Below, piece by piece: positions 11,661-23,664 of a stretch of 64,000 nucleotides of DNA. This stretch comes from Strix aluco (lineage: Eukaryota > Chordata > Aves > Strigiformes > Strigidae), in contig NC_133943.1 in the NCBI RefSeq assembly GCF_031877795.1, forward strand, positions 9,045,001 through 9,109,000. Direction: 5' to 3'. How positions within the stretch are numbered: position 1 is the first letter of the stretch; each line of letters opens with the position of its first letter. A program made the position numbers and the translations under genes. The notes beneath the pieces are model-generated. The model saw nothing but the letters and a program-made list of their open reading frames with translations, was not told the origin of the DNA and searched no databases.

Positions 11661-14600
11661 TGCAGTTGAGCCAGGCTCAAGCGCAGGAGTCTGGATGCTC
11701 ATCAGACACTGCATCCACCGCGTTGCTGTGCCTAGGGCAGGCCCCGAGTGCCGCAGCCCTCGCGGGAGTAGTTACGTGTTAGATCTCTGCAGAACATCAC
11801 TTCCCACCTCAGTAGGCTCAGGCAAGTTTCCCCGTAAAAATAGTTGTCCTGGAGCAATCGCATGGCTGAAGTCACTGAGAAAGAGCCCTCAGCTCCAGGC
11901 CAGGGGCTGGCCAAAAATTTGTCACCAGGTGTTGGTTTAGGGGCATTCTCTGCAAACTGATTTCTGGGTCTTGCATCAAAGGCTGCAAAGGGAACAGCGG
12001 GGTAGGCAGAACATCACCTGATTTGTCACAGGGAACATGCAGACACAAATCTGAAGACCTCGCTGGGAGGCAGCCCTTAGCAGAGGGGACCATCGCCAGG
12101 CCAAGCTGCAGGAGCAGCAGCGTGGCTCTCGCCGGTAACCGCTGTGTGTGGGTACGAGAGGAGCAGGAGTCCTATAGCCCTCCGACGTGGATGAGGAATG
12201 ACCCTGGCTGGAGGAAATGTTGGCTGTAGGAGGAAATATTGGCTGTAGGAGGGAAGCAGGAGTTGGTGCTGCTTGGTGGTGGGGGTATTAGAACATGGCT
12301 GGAAACAGCGACCACTAGCAGATGCTGCCTGGGCTGTAAAACAACCAGTGCTCCGTGAGTATCTGTGTCTTGTCTTATATTTACAGGCAGAAATTGCATG
12401 TTATTTATACCCAATGATGCAGTGGAGTAAATCTTATAAAGTAATATGCTTTGAGAATATGGATGCTGTGATAGGGCGATCTGTGAATACACCAGCACAG
12501 GCCTGAAGAAGGAAACCAGCCCCTTTCTGTCCTGCCCTTCTGGGGGATGAGGCTCAAGCGCAGTAAGTTTTTTCCATCAGAGTGTGGTCAATGGAACAAT
12601 CATATGATGTGTTGACCAGGAAAAGGATGTGGGAGTTTGAGTGGAAAAACTGATACTGTCATGCTAATGGCATAGAGCAGCAGGAAGGATGGCAAACAGG
12701 ATACTGCACCGGGCTTGGCGGAAAGAGCACGGGAGATGCTGTGGCTGCAGAGGAGGCAGAGGCTGAAGTCAGCCGTGGTCTGTATTGTGAGTGTGGGAAA
12801 AGCTGGACCAGAAAGCAGAACGTTACTGATCTTACACGTCTCTGCTGGGCAGGTTTTGCTGATTGTTTTGGGGAAAAGCAAGCAAATGTTAGGCAACATC
12901 CCAAAGTTGTCAAAATGGTGGAAGGACCAACTGGAGAAAAACTTATATTAGTTGCCTGGAGGCTCCACAATGAGATCAGTGGGAAGCTGAAAAAAGCGGG
13001 GCACTCTCAGCAGGACCTCCTTGCATTCAGGGCTTTGCTGGGAGGCAGTTCCAAACCCAGAGATAAACAGATTCAAAACAATGCTCAAGGGAATAGATTC
13101 ATGCCTCTCCTGCTAGCTGCTCCAACACCTTGTGAACATGACTGGGAGTGGGAACGTGCCTGTCCTATTGTTTTTTTGGAAGTTAAAGTTTTTGTGCAGA
13201 TGCTAGAGCAGGTCATATGATGGGAAGATACTCCAGCAGTAACTCTTCCAGCGTCACTTGGAGTCCTCTTTGGGGTGAATCAGTATTTTGGCAGGCTTGA
13301 AGAACTGTTTGTATGTGAGATGATAGTGCTTCCTGGCCTACAGTTAGATCTTGGTCAGAGCTTCATGGCTAAAAACCACCAATGAAATTTGCACAGCCCT
13401 GGCAGCCCAGGGGGTCCTGAAGGTTTTCAGCTGAGTTGGCTGTTCCCACAGCCCAGCCGTGAGCTGCAGCAGTAGGTGTGTGAGACAAGTCCTCAACCTG
13501 CCCTTGTGCAACCACCATAAAAATGGAAATGTCTAAATCTGAGAGCGAGGAAATGTCTTTTATTTGTCCTCCTTTGGAGGACTGTCTCGCAGGGAAGGGG
13601 TCCCATACAGAACAGGCTCTTTTCATAACAAGCTGCTAGGGTTGCATGTGGTATATTGGACAATTACCAACCGTGGGTGGAGAAAGGGTGACCTGGTGAG
13701 AAGCACCGGCTATGTTTGCTTCTCCAATTGCATGTGTTTACAGTGTTCTGTAAACCAGATGTTTAAAAATTAAACAGCTGTAATTGTGCCCAATATGCTT
13801 ACCCAAACACGTACCTGCAGGCACCCCCGTGCAGGTGTGTCACCCGCGTGGGCTGCCGGCCCCCTTCTCACCTTGACGTTGTGAGCACCGGTGGGTGATG
13901 TTGCAATGTTGAAGTGAAACTGGGTGGTGGAGTCAGGGTGCACTGAAACAGGTCGTTGGTGTAATTTGCTCTAAAATTAGTCTGATGGTGTGAATTGGTA
14001 TCAACTCCAGCCTCTTCCAGCTCACCTTTGGCACTCAGGGTGTTGCTTGTATTGCAGTAACGTTTGCATGTACGTAGCCAAGTTTACAAAACTGCTTCGC
14101 ATCTGGGTTTGCCCACCCTCCTCACGTGCTGACAGTTTTATACCGGTAAGATTGTGGATATTAATTAATTTATTTTAAAAGCAGCCATGTGCTTGTCATT
14201 CCTTGTTGGGTCAAAATGCTCTGAAGTCACCCATTACTCAGCTTGCTGTTTTAATTAAAAACACAGACCCTTAAAAGAGGATTGTACTGTCTCCAACTAT
14301 TCCAGACATGGCAAATGTTAGTGCAGCAGAGTGTGAACCACTTGCCGAGAGCCATCCTCTACCCTGGCCTCACATCTATTACCAAGTGTAAACTAATGAA
14401 CAAAGAGCTGGCGTTTGTCACAATATCCAGTGTAAGGGCTTTCAAAAAGTGCTGCAGGCTGACATGGAAAGATTGCAAGAGGCTGCAGCCCCTGACCTCA
14501 ATAAGGCTTCAAAGGAAGCTCCTGAAAAGTTTTTTGCGGCACAAAAAAGAAATTCTCCTGGTAATGTAGCAGCCAGCACACTTTAATAGCTAAAACTACG

Positions 14601-14750
14601 TCAAGGCTTCTGCTGACTGGGTGGAAATGACAACGTGGTTTTGCATGTAAATGCTGTTCTGTAATGTCTTTTTTTTGCTCCATTAAAAAAAAAGAAAAGG
14701 ACTTCGAGACTTACAAGATGAAGGTACCAGTTTCTGCAAGCAGCCCACCT
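11661..14750. other. Intergenic GC-rich sequence
   Basis: No exon or repeat recognised. The longest plus-strand frame (12,741-13,220, 159 codons) has no recognisable domain. Poly-T/poly-A runs flank about 14.68 kb. Confidence 0.5.
12210..12247 (+). repeat. 19-bp tandem duplication
   Basis: Two adjacent 19-bp units beginning GGAGGAAAT and ending GGCTGTA differ at one base (TGTTGG versus TATTGG). It is a local slippage product in GC-rich intergenic DNA. Confidence 0.8.
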
Positions 14751-14759
14751 GCAGCGACT

Positions 14760-15330
14760 GCACCGGGCAGCGTGTGAGTGAAGGAGGAGCTGGGGAGCAC
14801 CTGCGACGGGCTGGGGTGCTGCAGTCCCAGCTCCCGGAGAGAGAGAGGACCCAGCCTCTCCCAAAGAGAAAGGTGGGGAAATCAGCGACTGCTCAGGCAC
14901 CCTCCTTTGCTGCAAGGCCGTCTGTCCCTGGAGAGGGGTCAAACAGGCCTGGGGGGCCCGAGGAGGCCGGGGCTGTGCAGGGCAGGGAGGAGGCAGCAGC
15001 GCAATGCCCAGCGCTGCGTTGGCGGGGAGGAGGCTGCTGAGCTCACGCAGCGCTTGTGCTGGGTGCCTTGGCTGTAGCTTTGGCCGTTTTCCCTCTCGCC
15101 AGCTTTCGGCAGCTCCCGCCGTTTGGCTGCCCGGTGTCGGGGCTGCGCTCTGTCGCACACCGGGTCATTCGCTTTGCCCGCAGCACCCTCGTTTCACTTG
15201 TCAGGCTGCAAGTCCTAAAGCCAGCAACAGACACGCTCTCTGCCTGGGCGCTGGACCGTACCCCACCAGCTGGCATCCAGGGGCTGGGAGCCATCCCTGC
15301 AGAGATGCTGGCTGCTGGCGGGAGGGGAGA
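14760..15330. promoter_or_regulatory. CpG-dense patch, possible orphan promoter
   Basis: CpG dinucleotides are frequent here compared with the depleted surroundings, most densely at 15,000-15,200. Several frames stay open for 90-185 codons because stops are rare, but none reads as a known protein. About 200 bp to the right, TTTTTTGTTTGCAG at 15,520-15,533 looks like a plus-strand splice acceptor, so a non-coding transcript is possible. Confidence 0.4.
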
Positions 15331-16085
15331 CGGGGGCAGCTCATCTGGCCAAAGCAGTTTGTCTCTAATTAAGTTGAGAACTGTCATCCTGTCTCACCTC
15401 CTGCTTGCAGCCAGCCCAAGGCCTCAAACACAAGCCCTGAGCAGCTGACCCGGGGAGGGGGCTGTAGCCAGGGGGGCAGGCAGAGCCGGTAGCTCCCCTC
15501 AGTGACATTTTTCCAACCCTTTTTTGTTTGCAGATACTTAAAATTTCCCATGAGCTGCAAGCCCCAGCGTAGGGAGGGGAAGGTGATGAGCACCTGGTTT
15601 GGCTCTTTCCTACAGCCCAAAGACAACGTCCATGGGACAGAGGTCAAGTACAACTGCCTGCTGTCAGCGGCTCGCTTTGCTCAGTCCTCCCAGCGCTGTC
15701 ATGGGCCTGGAGTCCAGCTGAAGGGGAATGAAAGGGGCACTGTGACAGTTGTACTTATGAGACAAAAATGGAGAATGTCCCAGCACTGGGTAGGGAGATT
15801 CATGCATATCAAACTGGGCTGGAAAACCACCTGGAGGCCAGTTTAGGAAGCCCAAGGTGGAGGCAGACGCTTCGGCCTCTCCTTTTTACACCTTGGTGGG
15901 ACATGGGAGGATGTGGTCCCCTGGCCAGAAGGGCGAGGGACAAGGGGCAAAGAGAGGTGAGGGTAGAGAGACACATGAAAGAACCGAATTTCCTGGCTTT
16001 TAGGAATTTAACCCTTAGTGTTATCTCATCCTGGATTTTGTTTGCAAATCAAAAATGGGGAAAGATTTTGGTAACCTCACAGTAT
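15331..16085. other. Intergenic sequence, nothing recognised
   Basis: Falling GC content, no repeat recognised. The 114-117 codon plus-strand frames here have no known domain. Confidence 0.45.
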
Positions 16086-16089
16086 CACC

Positions 16090-16420
16090 AACAGTTTGTT
16101 AAAAGACTAATTGCCAAGTAGCTTATGCATGTGGGACCATTAGTAATTCTGTAGCTATGCAAATTAAAACAGTGATGTATGATTTATAGCTTTAATAATG
16201 TTCTGAAGGCTCTTAAATTTTAATCACTTGCAACATCCTTTTTAATATTCAATTACTTTATTAACTAATTAGGTCACTTGCTGAAAAAGCACATAAGCCT
16301 GGTGCTATTTTAATATCAGCTGAACATCACAAAATACCTTTGAAATAGTGTAAATGGTTTATTTATTTTAAATAGATCATTAAGATGCTATAATTAATAA
16401 ATCAATTACAGAAAAAAAGA
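16090..16420. promoter_or_regulatory. Candidate conserved non-coding element with POU octamer
   Basis: An abrupt AT-rich block follows the GC-rich belt. It has an intact octamer ATGCAAAT at 16,157-16,164 followed directly by TA, and several ATTA/TAAT cores (TTAACTAATTAGG, AATTACTTTATTAA). This texture is typical of vertebrate developmental enhancers. Conservation is inferred, not measured. Confidence 0.4.
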
Positions 16421-19400
16421 CAAGAAATTGATAGATGCCAAACTACAATAGTAGTGGCTTGTCTGCTTACTTTATAGATGTTCACAGGGATGCTGAACTT
16501 GGTGAACGTGGCCACTGAAGCACCTTCCGAGATAATTCATATTCAGCTGAAGGGATAAGGTTCAAGATATGCCTGGTTCATTATAGATGCTTTTTGTATG
16601 AATTTAGCTTTCTGATTGATAAAAGCTCCACAAATGACCTTGAAAAGTTAAAGTATTTAAAAGGACAGCCCTCCTTTACAGATTGCTCTTTTGTCTGTCT
16701 CAAAAAAGATAAAACTGTAACATCTTAGTCCTGCTAATGCTGGGATGAAAGGCAGAGCTCTTGAGGGAGGGAAGGTGGGTTGCTAATCAGTGGCCTACCT
16801 GCTCTACTCAAAATGGCACTCAAAGTGGCAGTGCAGCAGCACCCGCATCCAAAGCAAGAATAGAAAATTGTACCCCTGCAAAAACCACTGAGATGCTCGT
16901 CTGTAGTGCAGAGGTCTGTAACATCAGATGTTGTCCTCCAGTTTACACCAACCCTTGATGTAAAACCTGAAGTTTGTGGGGTTAAATTTGTCGCCAGTGT
17001 GGCTGCAACTCTGAAACAGACTTTGAATAATCTTCTGTTTTAAAATTTAGTAATTAAGTGTAAAATACTATTCTAGGAATTAAGTCAATCTTTTTAATGG
17101 ATTTTGGCTTAAATTAGATCAGTGTGATGATACAAAGTACAATAGTTTTCTGTTTTGAGAAGCTGCTAGAAAAGATCTGCAGTAATTACAGAGCACTCAT
17201 CTTCGCATTCTAACTTTTCTTGCTTCCATTTTCTTGTAACTAAAACCTGTAAATCAGCGGGCAAAAAGCTTAATACTACAGTGATCTTTCTGCTAAACAT
17301 AAGACTGCCCTTTACAACTGAGTTTCAAAGAAAACTATTTCAAATCTCAATTTACAGTTTCTTGGGAACTAGAATGTACGTGGTCTAAGTCTGTCTCAAG
17401 CAGGGTCTAGGGGAGGTACCCGACTGCTGCTCCAGTTCCTCAGAACCAAAACTAGAAGCTACCCCTCCCTCTGTCCCAGCAGACCCTGCTGACTGGTTAT
17501 TCAACAGTTGACAGTAACTTGTACCATTACTGTGGCTTAAGATGAAATCATAGTTTTTCTCTTAGGAAAATTCTACCGAGTTAATATTTCTCATCAAAAA
17601 TGATTGTCACTGCTTCAAGAGGCTACTGTTCAGTGTGAAAGGAAGAACATACTAGGCTAACCTGGGCTGGATTAGAGAGCTGTGGAGAAGGGATAAGGAT
17701 GCCTAAAATAATGCTAAATCCACTTCGTATCTTCTGGGAGCTGCCACAGGAAATAAAGGTGCGGAACAGTACAAATATAAGATGCCAAATGTTGCTACAG
17801 GTTGGGACAACATATGATGTTACAGACCTTGGGGCAAACGCAGATACAATTCTTAAGGGGTCAGAGATATTTATACAGTCAAATGCGGTCATCGTCACTC
17901 TTTTTAAGAGTGTTTATTTCACCCTACAACAGTCCTGTTGTACAACATGGCTCAGGGGGTGTTCTTAGTTGCCTTACAAAGCCCCAGGTCTCAGTCAAAT
18001 AGGTGCATTTTTATCACATTCCTGTAACTTCTCCCCAGTCATTTATCCACGTGATTGATTCCCCCGTCGCTCAAATCATTTGTGTGGGAAAAACCACATC
18101 CTCCTCTGTCAAACCAAAACCGACAGCCTAGCTGGAGTTGCAAGAGAAAAGGTGACCAGTGCCCCAAACATGGCTGGTACCCGGAGAAATAAGGAGACAA
18201 AAATAGAGCAGAAACCACCTGCAAAGCTTTGCGAGTCCAGCCCTCTCCCTCCACCCCTCGCCGCGAGGCTGCAGCCGCCTTCTCTGCTACGGAGCCACTG
18301 GTACCGAGGAGCCACTGTTAACCTCCCCGCTCGATTCAATGTGACAGTGACACTTCACAGCACATTGCATCCAATCTCATTTGAAGCTGACAAAGATTGT
18401 TTCTGTTTTATATCTATTGGTTTATTAATGGCCTACAGCCTCTTAAGCAGATGCATATTCATTAGATAGCCAGCTGTTAGGAGGTTCCCAGATGTCGAAA
18501 GTAGCTCTGTCTTGGAATGCATTCTTTTTTTCCCTTATCATGAGACAAAGTAATTGTAGCTCTATTAAAGAACCAGTTAATTACTGAACCAGTACCTTAT
18601 GGCATGTTTAAAAAAAAAAATAATCTGCAAATTTGTGAGGAGTAAAGACATTTTTGGAAACAGCCGAGCTGAGCTGTACGCACACAGAACATACATAGAT
18701 CTGGAGGCCTGGATTACTCCATGTGAAGAACCCCCCACTGCAGACATCCAGGGGTACACAAAGTTCTGCAAAGGCACCTTTCTTCCACATTCTGCAGAAT
18801 TTCTCTCTTACCTCTTATCCTTCCTTATCTGAATGGTGGATGCAGAAGCACATAAAAAATGAAAATGAGACATCTCAATTTTTAAAGGTCATTTTACACA
18901 AAGAAACAAACTTCCACAGCATCCCAGCCAGATAAAACTGTAACCAGATCATTGAACAAGCTGCACAGATTGACTTACAAATTCCACAGGCCATCCTTTC
19001 AGTCTCAGAACATTAACCAGGCTCACCTAGTTGTCTTTGCAGCTTACTATTTTTTTCCTTTCTTATTTCCTTCCTCCCAGTGGCAGCTCTTAGCAGCACA
19101 GCTAGAACAATAACCATCCTCCTGCCACCACCTCCAGGAAGCCCTTCTCCCACTGAAGTGTTTAACACTCCAAAGTCAGCTCCAAATCCAAGCGGTTTGG
19201 GCAAAAAGGTTCATGCTGATTCTGTGTTTCTGGCTGATGGGAACAAACTCCACAGCTGTTCAGTCCATCTCATCACACCGTGATGGCCTGCGAGGAGCCA
19301 GCAGCACAGCACTGCTCTGTCCCAGGGAAGGGGCTGCGCTCCAGTCACCAATAGAGGAAGGAGAGGGCAACTGCTGCTCCTGAGCTGTGGGCAGAGCTCC

Positions 19401-21870
19401 TGGGGGGGATAATTGGAAGCACACAGGTATTCAATGTTTAGTTTCCAATTCTCTCATTCATACTTTGAGTTTTTGCCAGTCAAATCCATCAGCAAGTACC
19501 TGGAGCTGTACAGTAAGTGGTTCTTCACTGTGCTGACAGTTCTGAGTACTAACAAAAAAAAAAAAAGTTTCCTTTGCAGTCAAATTAAATATTTTGCTTA
19601 AGCCAAAGAGTTTCAATGTGTGTGCAAACCCTGTGGGTTTGCCTGAAACAATTCTAAATTTTAGTTAGTGATAGCTTGGAATAAGTCTCTAGGGAAGAAA
19701 AAAAAATTTAAAAAAAAAAAATCACATCTCCATTAAAAGCTTTAATCAGAACCAAGTGATGGTACTATAAAGTGTCATATGCTATAAAAGTGTTTACAGG
19801 CATGCACAGAGGAACGTGGAGGCAATTTTGTAGAGTGACTCCTGGAGCAAAGGCCTCTGAGAATGGAAGTGTCTTTAGGTATTTGTTATCTGTTATAGTT
19901 GATATCACCTTGAGTATACAATGCCTGCCTGCATTATGTAAACACTTCATTGATAAATCCCTCCCCCACCTCCCTTAAGCTGTGTCAGACTGCTCTTAGC
20001 TGACAGATAGAGCTGAAACAGATGCTGCTATAAATACCCTTGTTTAGCTGTTTTGAATATAATTTCTTTTGTAGAACATGGTGGATGCTCCAGTTATCAC
20101 TGAACTTGCACCTGTGCTGGAATTTATTACTCCTTTGTACACATCAAGACGCATTTTTTGAATGATTCTACAAAAAACACACAGGGTTGGCATCTGATGT
20201 CTTCTCCTCTTAAGCAGAGACATCCTTTGCAAAGGATTTCACTAATTTTAACTGAACTCATATTAAGTTTAAAAGCTACAGAATCCAGAGGTGGTAAAAG
20301 TTTACTTCTTACAACCAGACAGTTAATTCTCTCTACTTCCTGTAGGCTCCAAACTTTTCAGCTTGGTGTTATAAGATCACACAGCTACCCTGGCAATGGT
20401 CACAAGGCTTCCAGTCTGGGTTTTTAAACCTCCTGCACTTTGGACACTACTAAGATAATATAAGCACAGTTTTGTGGGCTTTTTTTTTTTTTTTTTAAAG
20501 ATGTAGAGTACAACTTGTGAATGGTCTGTGGGGAAGAGCAAGGAATTCAGATTTTTGCCAAGAGGCAGTAGGGGAAAGCCAGATACCTGCCAATATGACA
20601 GCACACCAGGTAGTCAAGTGCTATGTAGCACACAGCCAGCCAGGCCAAGGCTTCCGGGTAGTTCAGTTACAGCTGGACCTGGCTCTAAAAAGAAAAAAAA
20701 ACCATGGACTTGTACTAACCTAGTAGTATGATTTAGGTTATATTCAAGTTATCAGCTGCTGCCTAATATAAATGGTAGATGTGTCACCATTCACAGAGTA
20801 GCTCATTTGTATTTTCACCTGTAAAGGGATTTTTAATATATATATTTATATATTATATATATTTAATATATATACTGTTGCTCGTATCTGAAATATCAGA
20901 GATGGAAACATTTTATGATATCCATCTTAAACAAGTTCAATATTGTTTTCAGCAAACACAACTCATTTTATAATCAGTCTTTATCCAAAGATGCAAACCA
21001 TATTCTGCTAAGCACTGCTACCTATGATCCCTGCCCTTTAACTGGGGGAGAGAATGGGGTAAAACTTCCACGCGCCAGGCTCTCTTCACTGCAGGCTGAA
21101 GACACCTGGGGATGTACCTGGCCCACATTCTAAAGGAATCTGTCTGGGTTTTCTTTTCTGATGTTTATTTTGTTTCAGAGGACTTAGTTCTCATCTACCT
21201 GCAGACAACCTGGCTGGCTGGAAAACCTTCTTTTCACACTCCATACAGCCACCTTCATAATTAGGACATTGATCCATAAGATGAACAATGGCAGTGAACC
21301 AGTTCAGTACCACAATGGCTCCATAAGCTTGTGTACCCTTGACTAAGATGTAATGGACACACCACAAAGATCCACTCTAAACTCACCACATGTTTTCCAC
21401 AGGAGTTATTGTAACCTCTAACAAATATACTTCACTGTAATTAATCTCTTGACGAGAAGCTAACTCACTGGTTCCTCTGAAGAGATGTAACCTGAACAAG
21501 GACATGCTCCTTCAACTCAAAGCTGACTATTTAACCAGCTAACCTTACCCTAAGAGGACAGCATTATGAATAGACTCACCCTGCTCATCAGAAAACCTTC
21601 TGAAGACTACTGCGGAGCACTGCACCCCTTCGGCACCACTGAAATAGCAACACTGACTACAGGTTTAGTTTTCCTTGCCACCCATCTACCGCCCCAGGAA
21701 CTAGCTTTCTTCCCACCACAATTCTGCATATATTGAACCAGTTTGAGTCTTCCCATCTGTTAGAACTAGAGGTTCTGAAGATGATTATTCCACATAAGTT
21801 TAAAGGTTTCAGAACAGGAACCAGAGCGCGCTCTCCTACTCAGCCGTTAAAGCCTGCCTTGATTACTTTG
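16421..21870. other. Intergenic sequence
   Basis: Mostly unique-looking DNA without exons. It contains an E-box plus RUNX-like pair near 18.05-18.10 kb, an AT-only simple repeat at 20.83-20.87 kb and several A/T homopolymer runs. No gene recognised. Confidence 0.5.
20831..20873. repeat. AT-dinucleotide simple repeat
   Basis: An interrupted (AT)n tract alternating with ATTT units; nearly self-complementary. Confidence 0.9.
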
Positions 21871-21879
21871 ATGTAACAA

Positions 21880-22215
21880 CACTTGAAAGCTCCTATTCTT
21901 TGAAACTAATTTAAACACATTGAATTGTTGAAAGATTAAAAACCGCAGTCAGCTAATTACACTCACTCTCATCTCTTATTCAGCAAATGAATCACTTTTC
22001 ATTACCACTTAGCTGAAGTACATGAATTTCTGCCTAATTAGAAATGTTGTAGATGGAGCATTAGCAAGGCTGGAGCGGGTCAGGATATCTTGCCTGCTTC
22101 ATTTTTAATTCCTAACAGTAGAGCCAGATAGGAAAGGCTTCAGATAAGAAGTCATTAAACAATTTTAAATTATTTATAAAAATTACTTTGCCCAAATTAT
22201 AATTATTTTTTTTCC
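21880..22215. promoter_or_regulatory. Candidate conserved non-coding element beyond CLINT1 3' end
   Basis: The block has two TAATTA cores (21,954-21,959 and 22,035-22,040) plus several ATTAAA/TTAATT motifs within 340 bp, and no repeats. It sits just downstream of the likely CLINT1 cleavage site. It may be a distal part of the 3' UTR or an enhancer. Confidence 0.35.
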
Positions 22216-22643
22216 CAAATGCTCTCATAAACGTCAAATGGAATGAAAGGAAAAGCAGCCCAACATTGATTTTAATGAACATTTTAATGTTATGTATAAC
22301 AGAACATTATGAATACAATGGAAACAAAGTTTTATCAATTTAATAATAAAAAAGAAATCCAACATAAGAAAAGGGAGGCAATAAATTTCATACCTATAGT
22401 ATAGTGCTTATTCTTAACAATATTCTCAGCTTGTGAATATAACAATGTCTGTGTTCCAGATTCTAGAATTATGATTCATGTGAACTTAAATGCAGAATTA
22501 CAGACGGAAAAACAAAAACCCCAAAAACCTTAATTCATTTTGTTTTCAGTAAATCAGTAAAATCTTTGACTGCTACAGGTTTCCTTTATTAATATATATA
22601 TATTTTTTTACTCATCTATTGGATTTCACAGCTGCTAATGCTG

Positions 22644-22651
22644 TATTTACA
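22644..22651 (-). promoter_or_regulatory. Pumilio response element candidate in CLINT1 3' UTR
   Basis: The minus strand reads TGTAAATA, matching the PUF-protein consensus UGUANAUA. It is downstream of the CLINT1 stop codon, so it is in the mRNA if the 3' UTR extends past this point. Function is inferred from the motif alone. Confidence 0.4.
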
Positions 22652-23083
22652 CAAAAAAATCACCAAATGTTGTATAAAAGCTAAGATCCAATGCTGTTGG
22701 ATTAGGGAGGGTTATAGGTTTACATAACTTAAGTGTAATTCACCTTGTTCTTTGTTTGTAATGATGCAAAAAATAAATATTTTTGCCTTTTGACCGCTTC
22801 GGATGCCCTAAACCAGTGACTTCATAGGGATATTGGTGGTACAAAGGATGCCAAGTGCCACTGTAAAAGAACTGCAAGAAAGTGCATTTTCTGGAGTTTT
22901 CTGAAAGGAAACCTTCCAGCAGTCTTGGATAAAGCTTCTCCCAGACTTGCACTGGATATCAGTTATAACAATAGAAGCAAGTTAAGACCCCAAAAATCTG
23001 TTGATCACCAAATTGCTGAGAGAGGATTTACACAATAAAAATTTGGGTAATATAGCAGTGTGGCTGGAACATTAGCAAAAGTA

Positions 23084-23091
23084 TATATACA
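23084..23091 (-). promoter_or_regulatory. Pumilio response element candidate in CLINT1 3' UTR
   Basis: The minus strand reads TGTATATA, a perfect PUF-protein consensus site, 574 bases after the stop codon. It would be in both the short and long 3' UTR forms. Its AT-rich context raises the chance that it is fortuitous. Confidence 0.4.
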
Positions 23092-23664
23092 TTCCAGGTC
23101 CCTTTGAATTAGCCATAATCACATATGTAAGCCATTTTTGGACAAAAATATATATTCTTATAAAAAACTGATCATAGTACTTGAGTGACTTCAATTGTGG
23201 ACTCAGTGGTAGTAAAAGGAATGATCCAATTATGACAAAGCGATCAGGGAGAGGGGGAAAAGAAAGTCAAGCTCTTCAAGAAAAAAGAAAAGTATAAAAT
23301 TAGATTCAAACATTTTTACCCAACCCCCAATTCCAGTCTTCCATCAAGTCTCAAAGATAAAATTGGTTCTTCTGTGTAGGAAAGGTTTTCTGATGGTCTC
23401 AATACAAATTATTTTGCAAAATCATCTAACACATTCCTTAGAAGAACCTTTCGCCTCTCCAGAATTTGAACACTAGTTATTTCAACACTTAGAAAATAGC
23501 TTTTGGTTCTTTATGTAGATACTTTAACTGATAAAGGAAGAAGAAAAGTATTGATCAGTGTTTTCCATCCCTTCCCCAGCTATATTTGTGCAGCTAAAAA
23601 TCCTTCATTCAGTCTGCCCATTTATTTTCTTTTTCTCTCATTTTATTTATTTATTTTACAATCT

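Larger units (their letters stand above)
22255..23664 (-). other. CLINT1: CLINT1 3' UTR (probable extent)
   Basis: This 1.4 kb directly follows the stop codon, is AT-rich, has no repeats and no open frame. Candidate poly(A) hexamers on the minus strand are AATAAA at 22,585-22,590 and ATTAAA at 22,271-22,276; the latter would place cleavage near 22,255. Two Pumilio-type octamers lie inside: TGTATATA (23,084-23,091) and TGTAAATA (22,644-22,651). An A/T-rich run of AAATAAA units overlaps the stop codon itself. The distal end is inferred and a shorter form ending near 22,565 is equally possible. Confidence 0.55.

Noticed and set aside
11356-11940. 194-codon plus-strand ORF
   Set aside because: Longest open frame in the window but lies in GC-rich DNA with overlapping ORFs in other frames and on the other strand, and the peptide has no known domain.
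12741-13220. 159-codon plus-strand ORF
   Set aside because: No recognisable domain, no repeat or paralogue identified, overlaps other open frames in GC-rich DNA. Probably chance; conservation of the frame would be needed.
14282-14569. 95-codon plus-strand ORF considered as an exon
   Set aside because: No paired splice sites or family resemblance.
14601-15158. 185-codon minus-strand ORF in the CpG patch
   Set aside because: Ala/Pro/Arg/Gln-rich peptide that follows from high GC content; other frames are open over the same span.
1-22250. LSM11, the expected neighbour on this side
   Set aside because: No sequence resembling its LSM domain or C-terminus is present; only expected from synteny.
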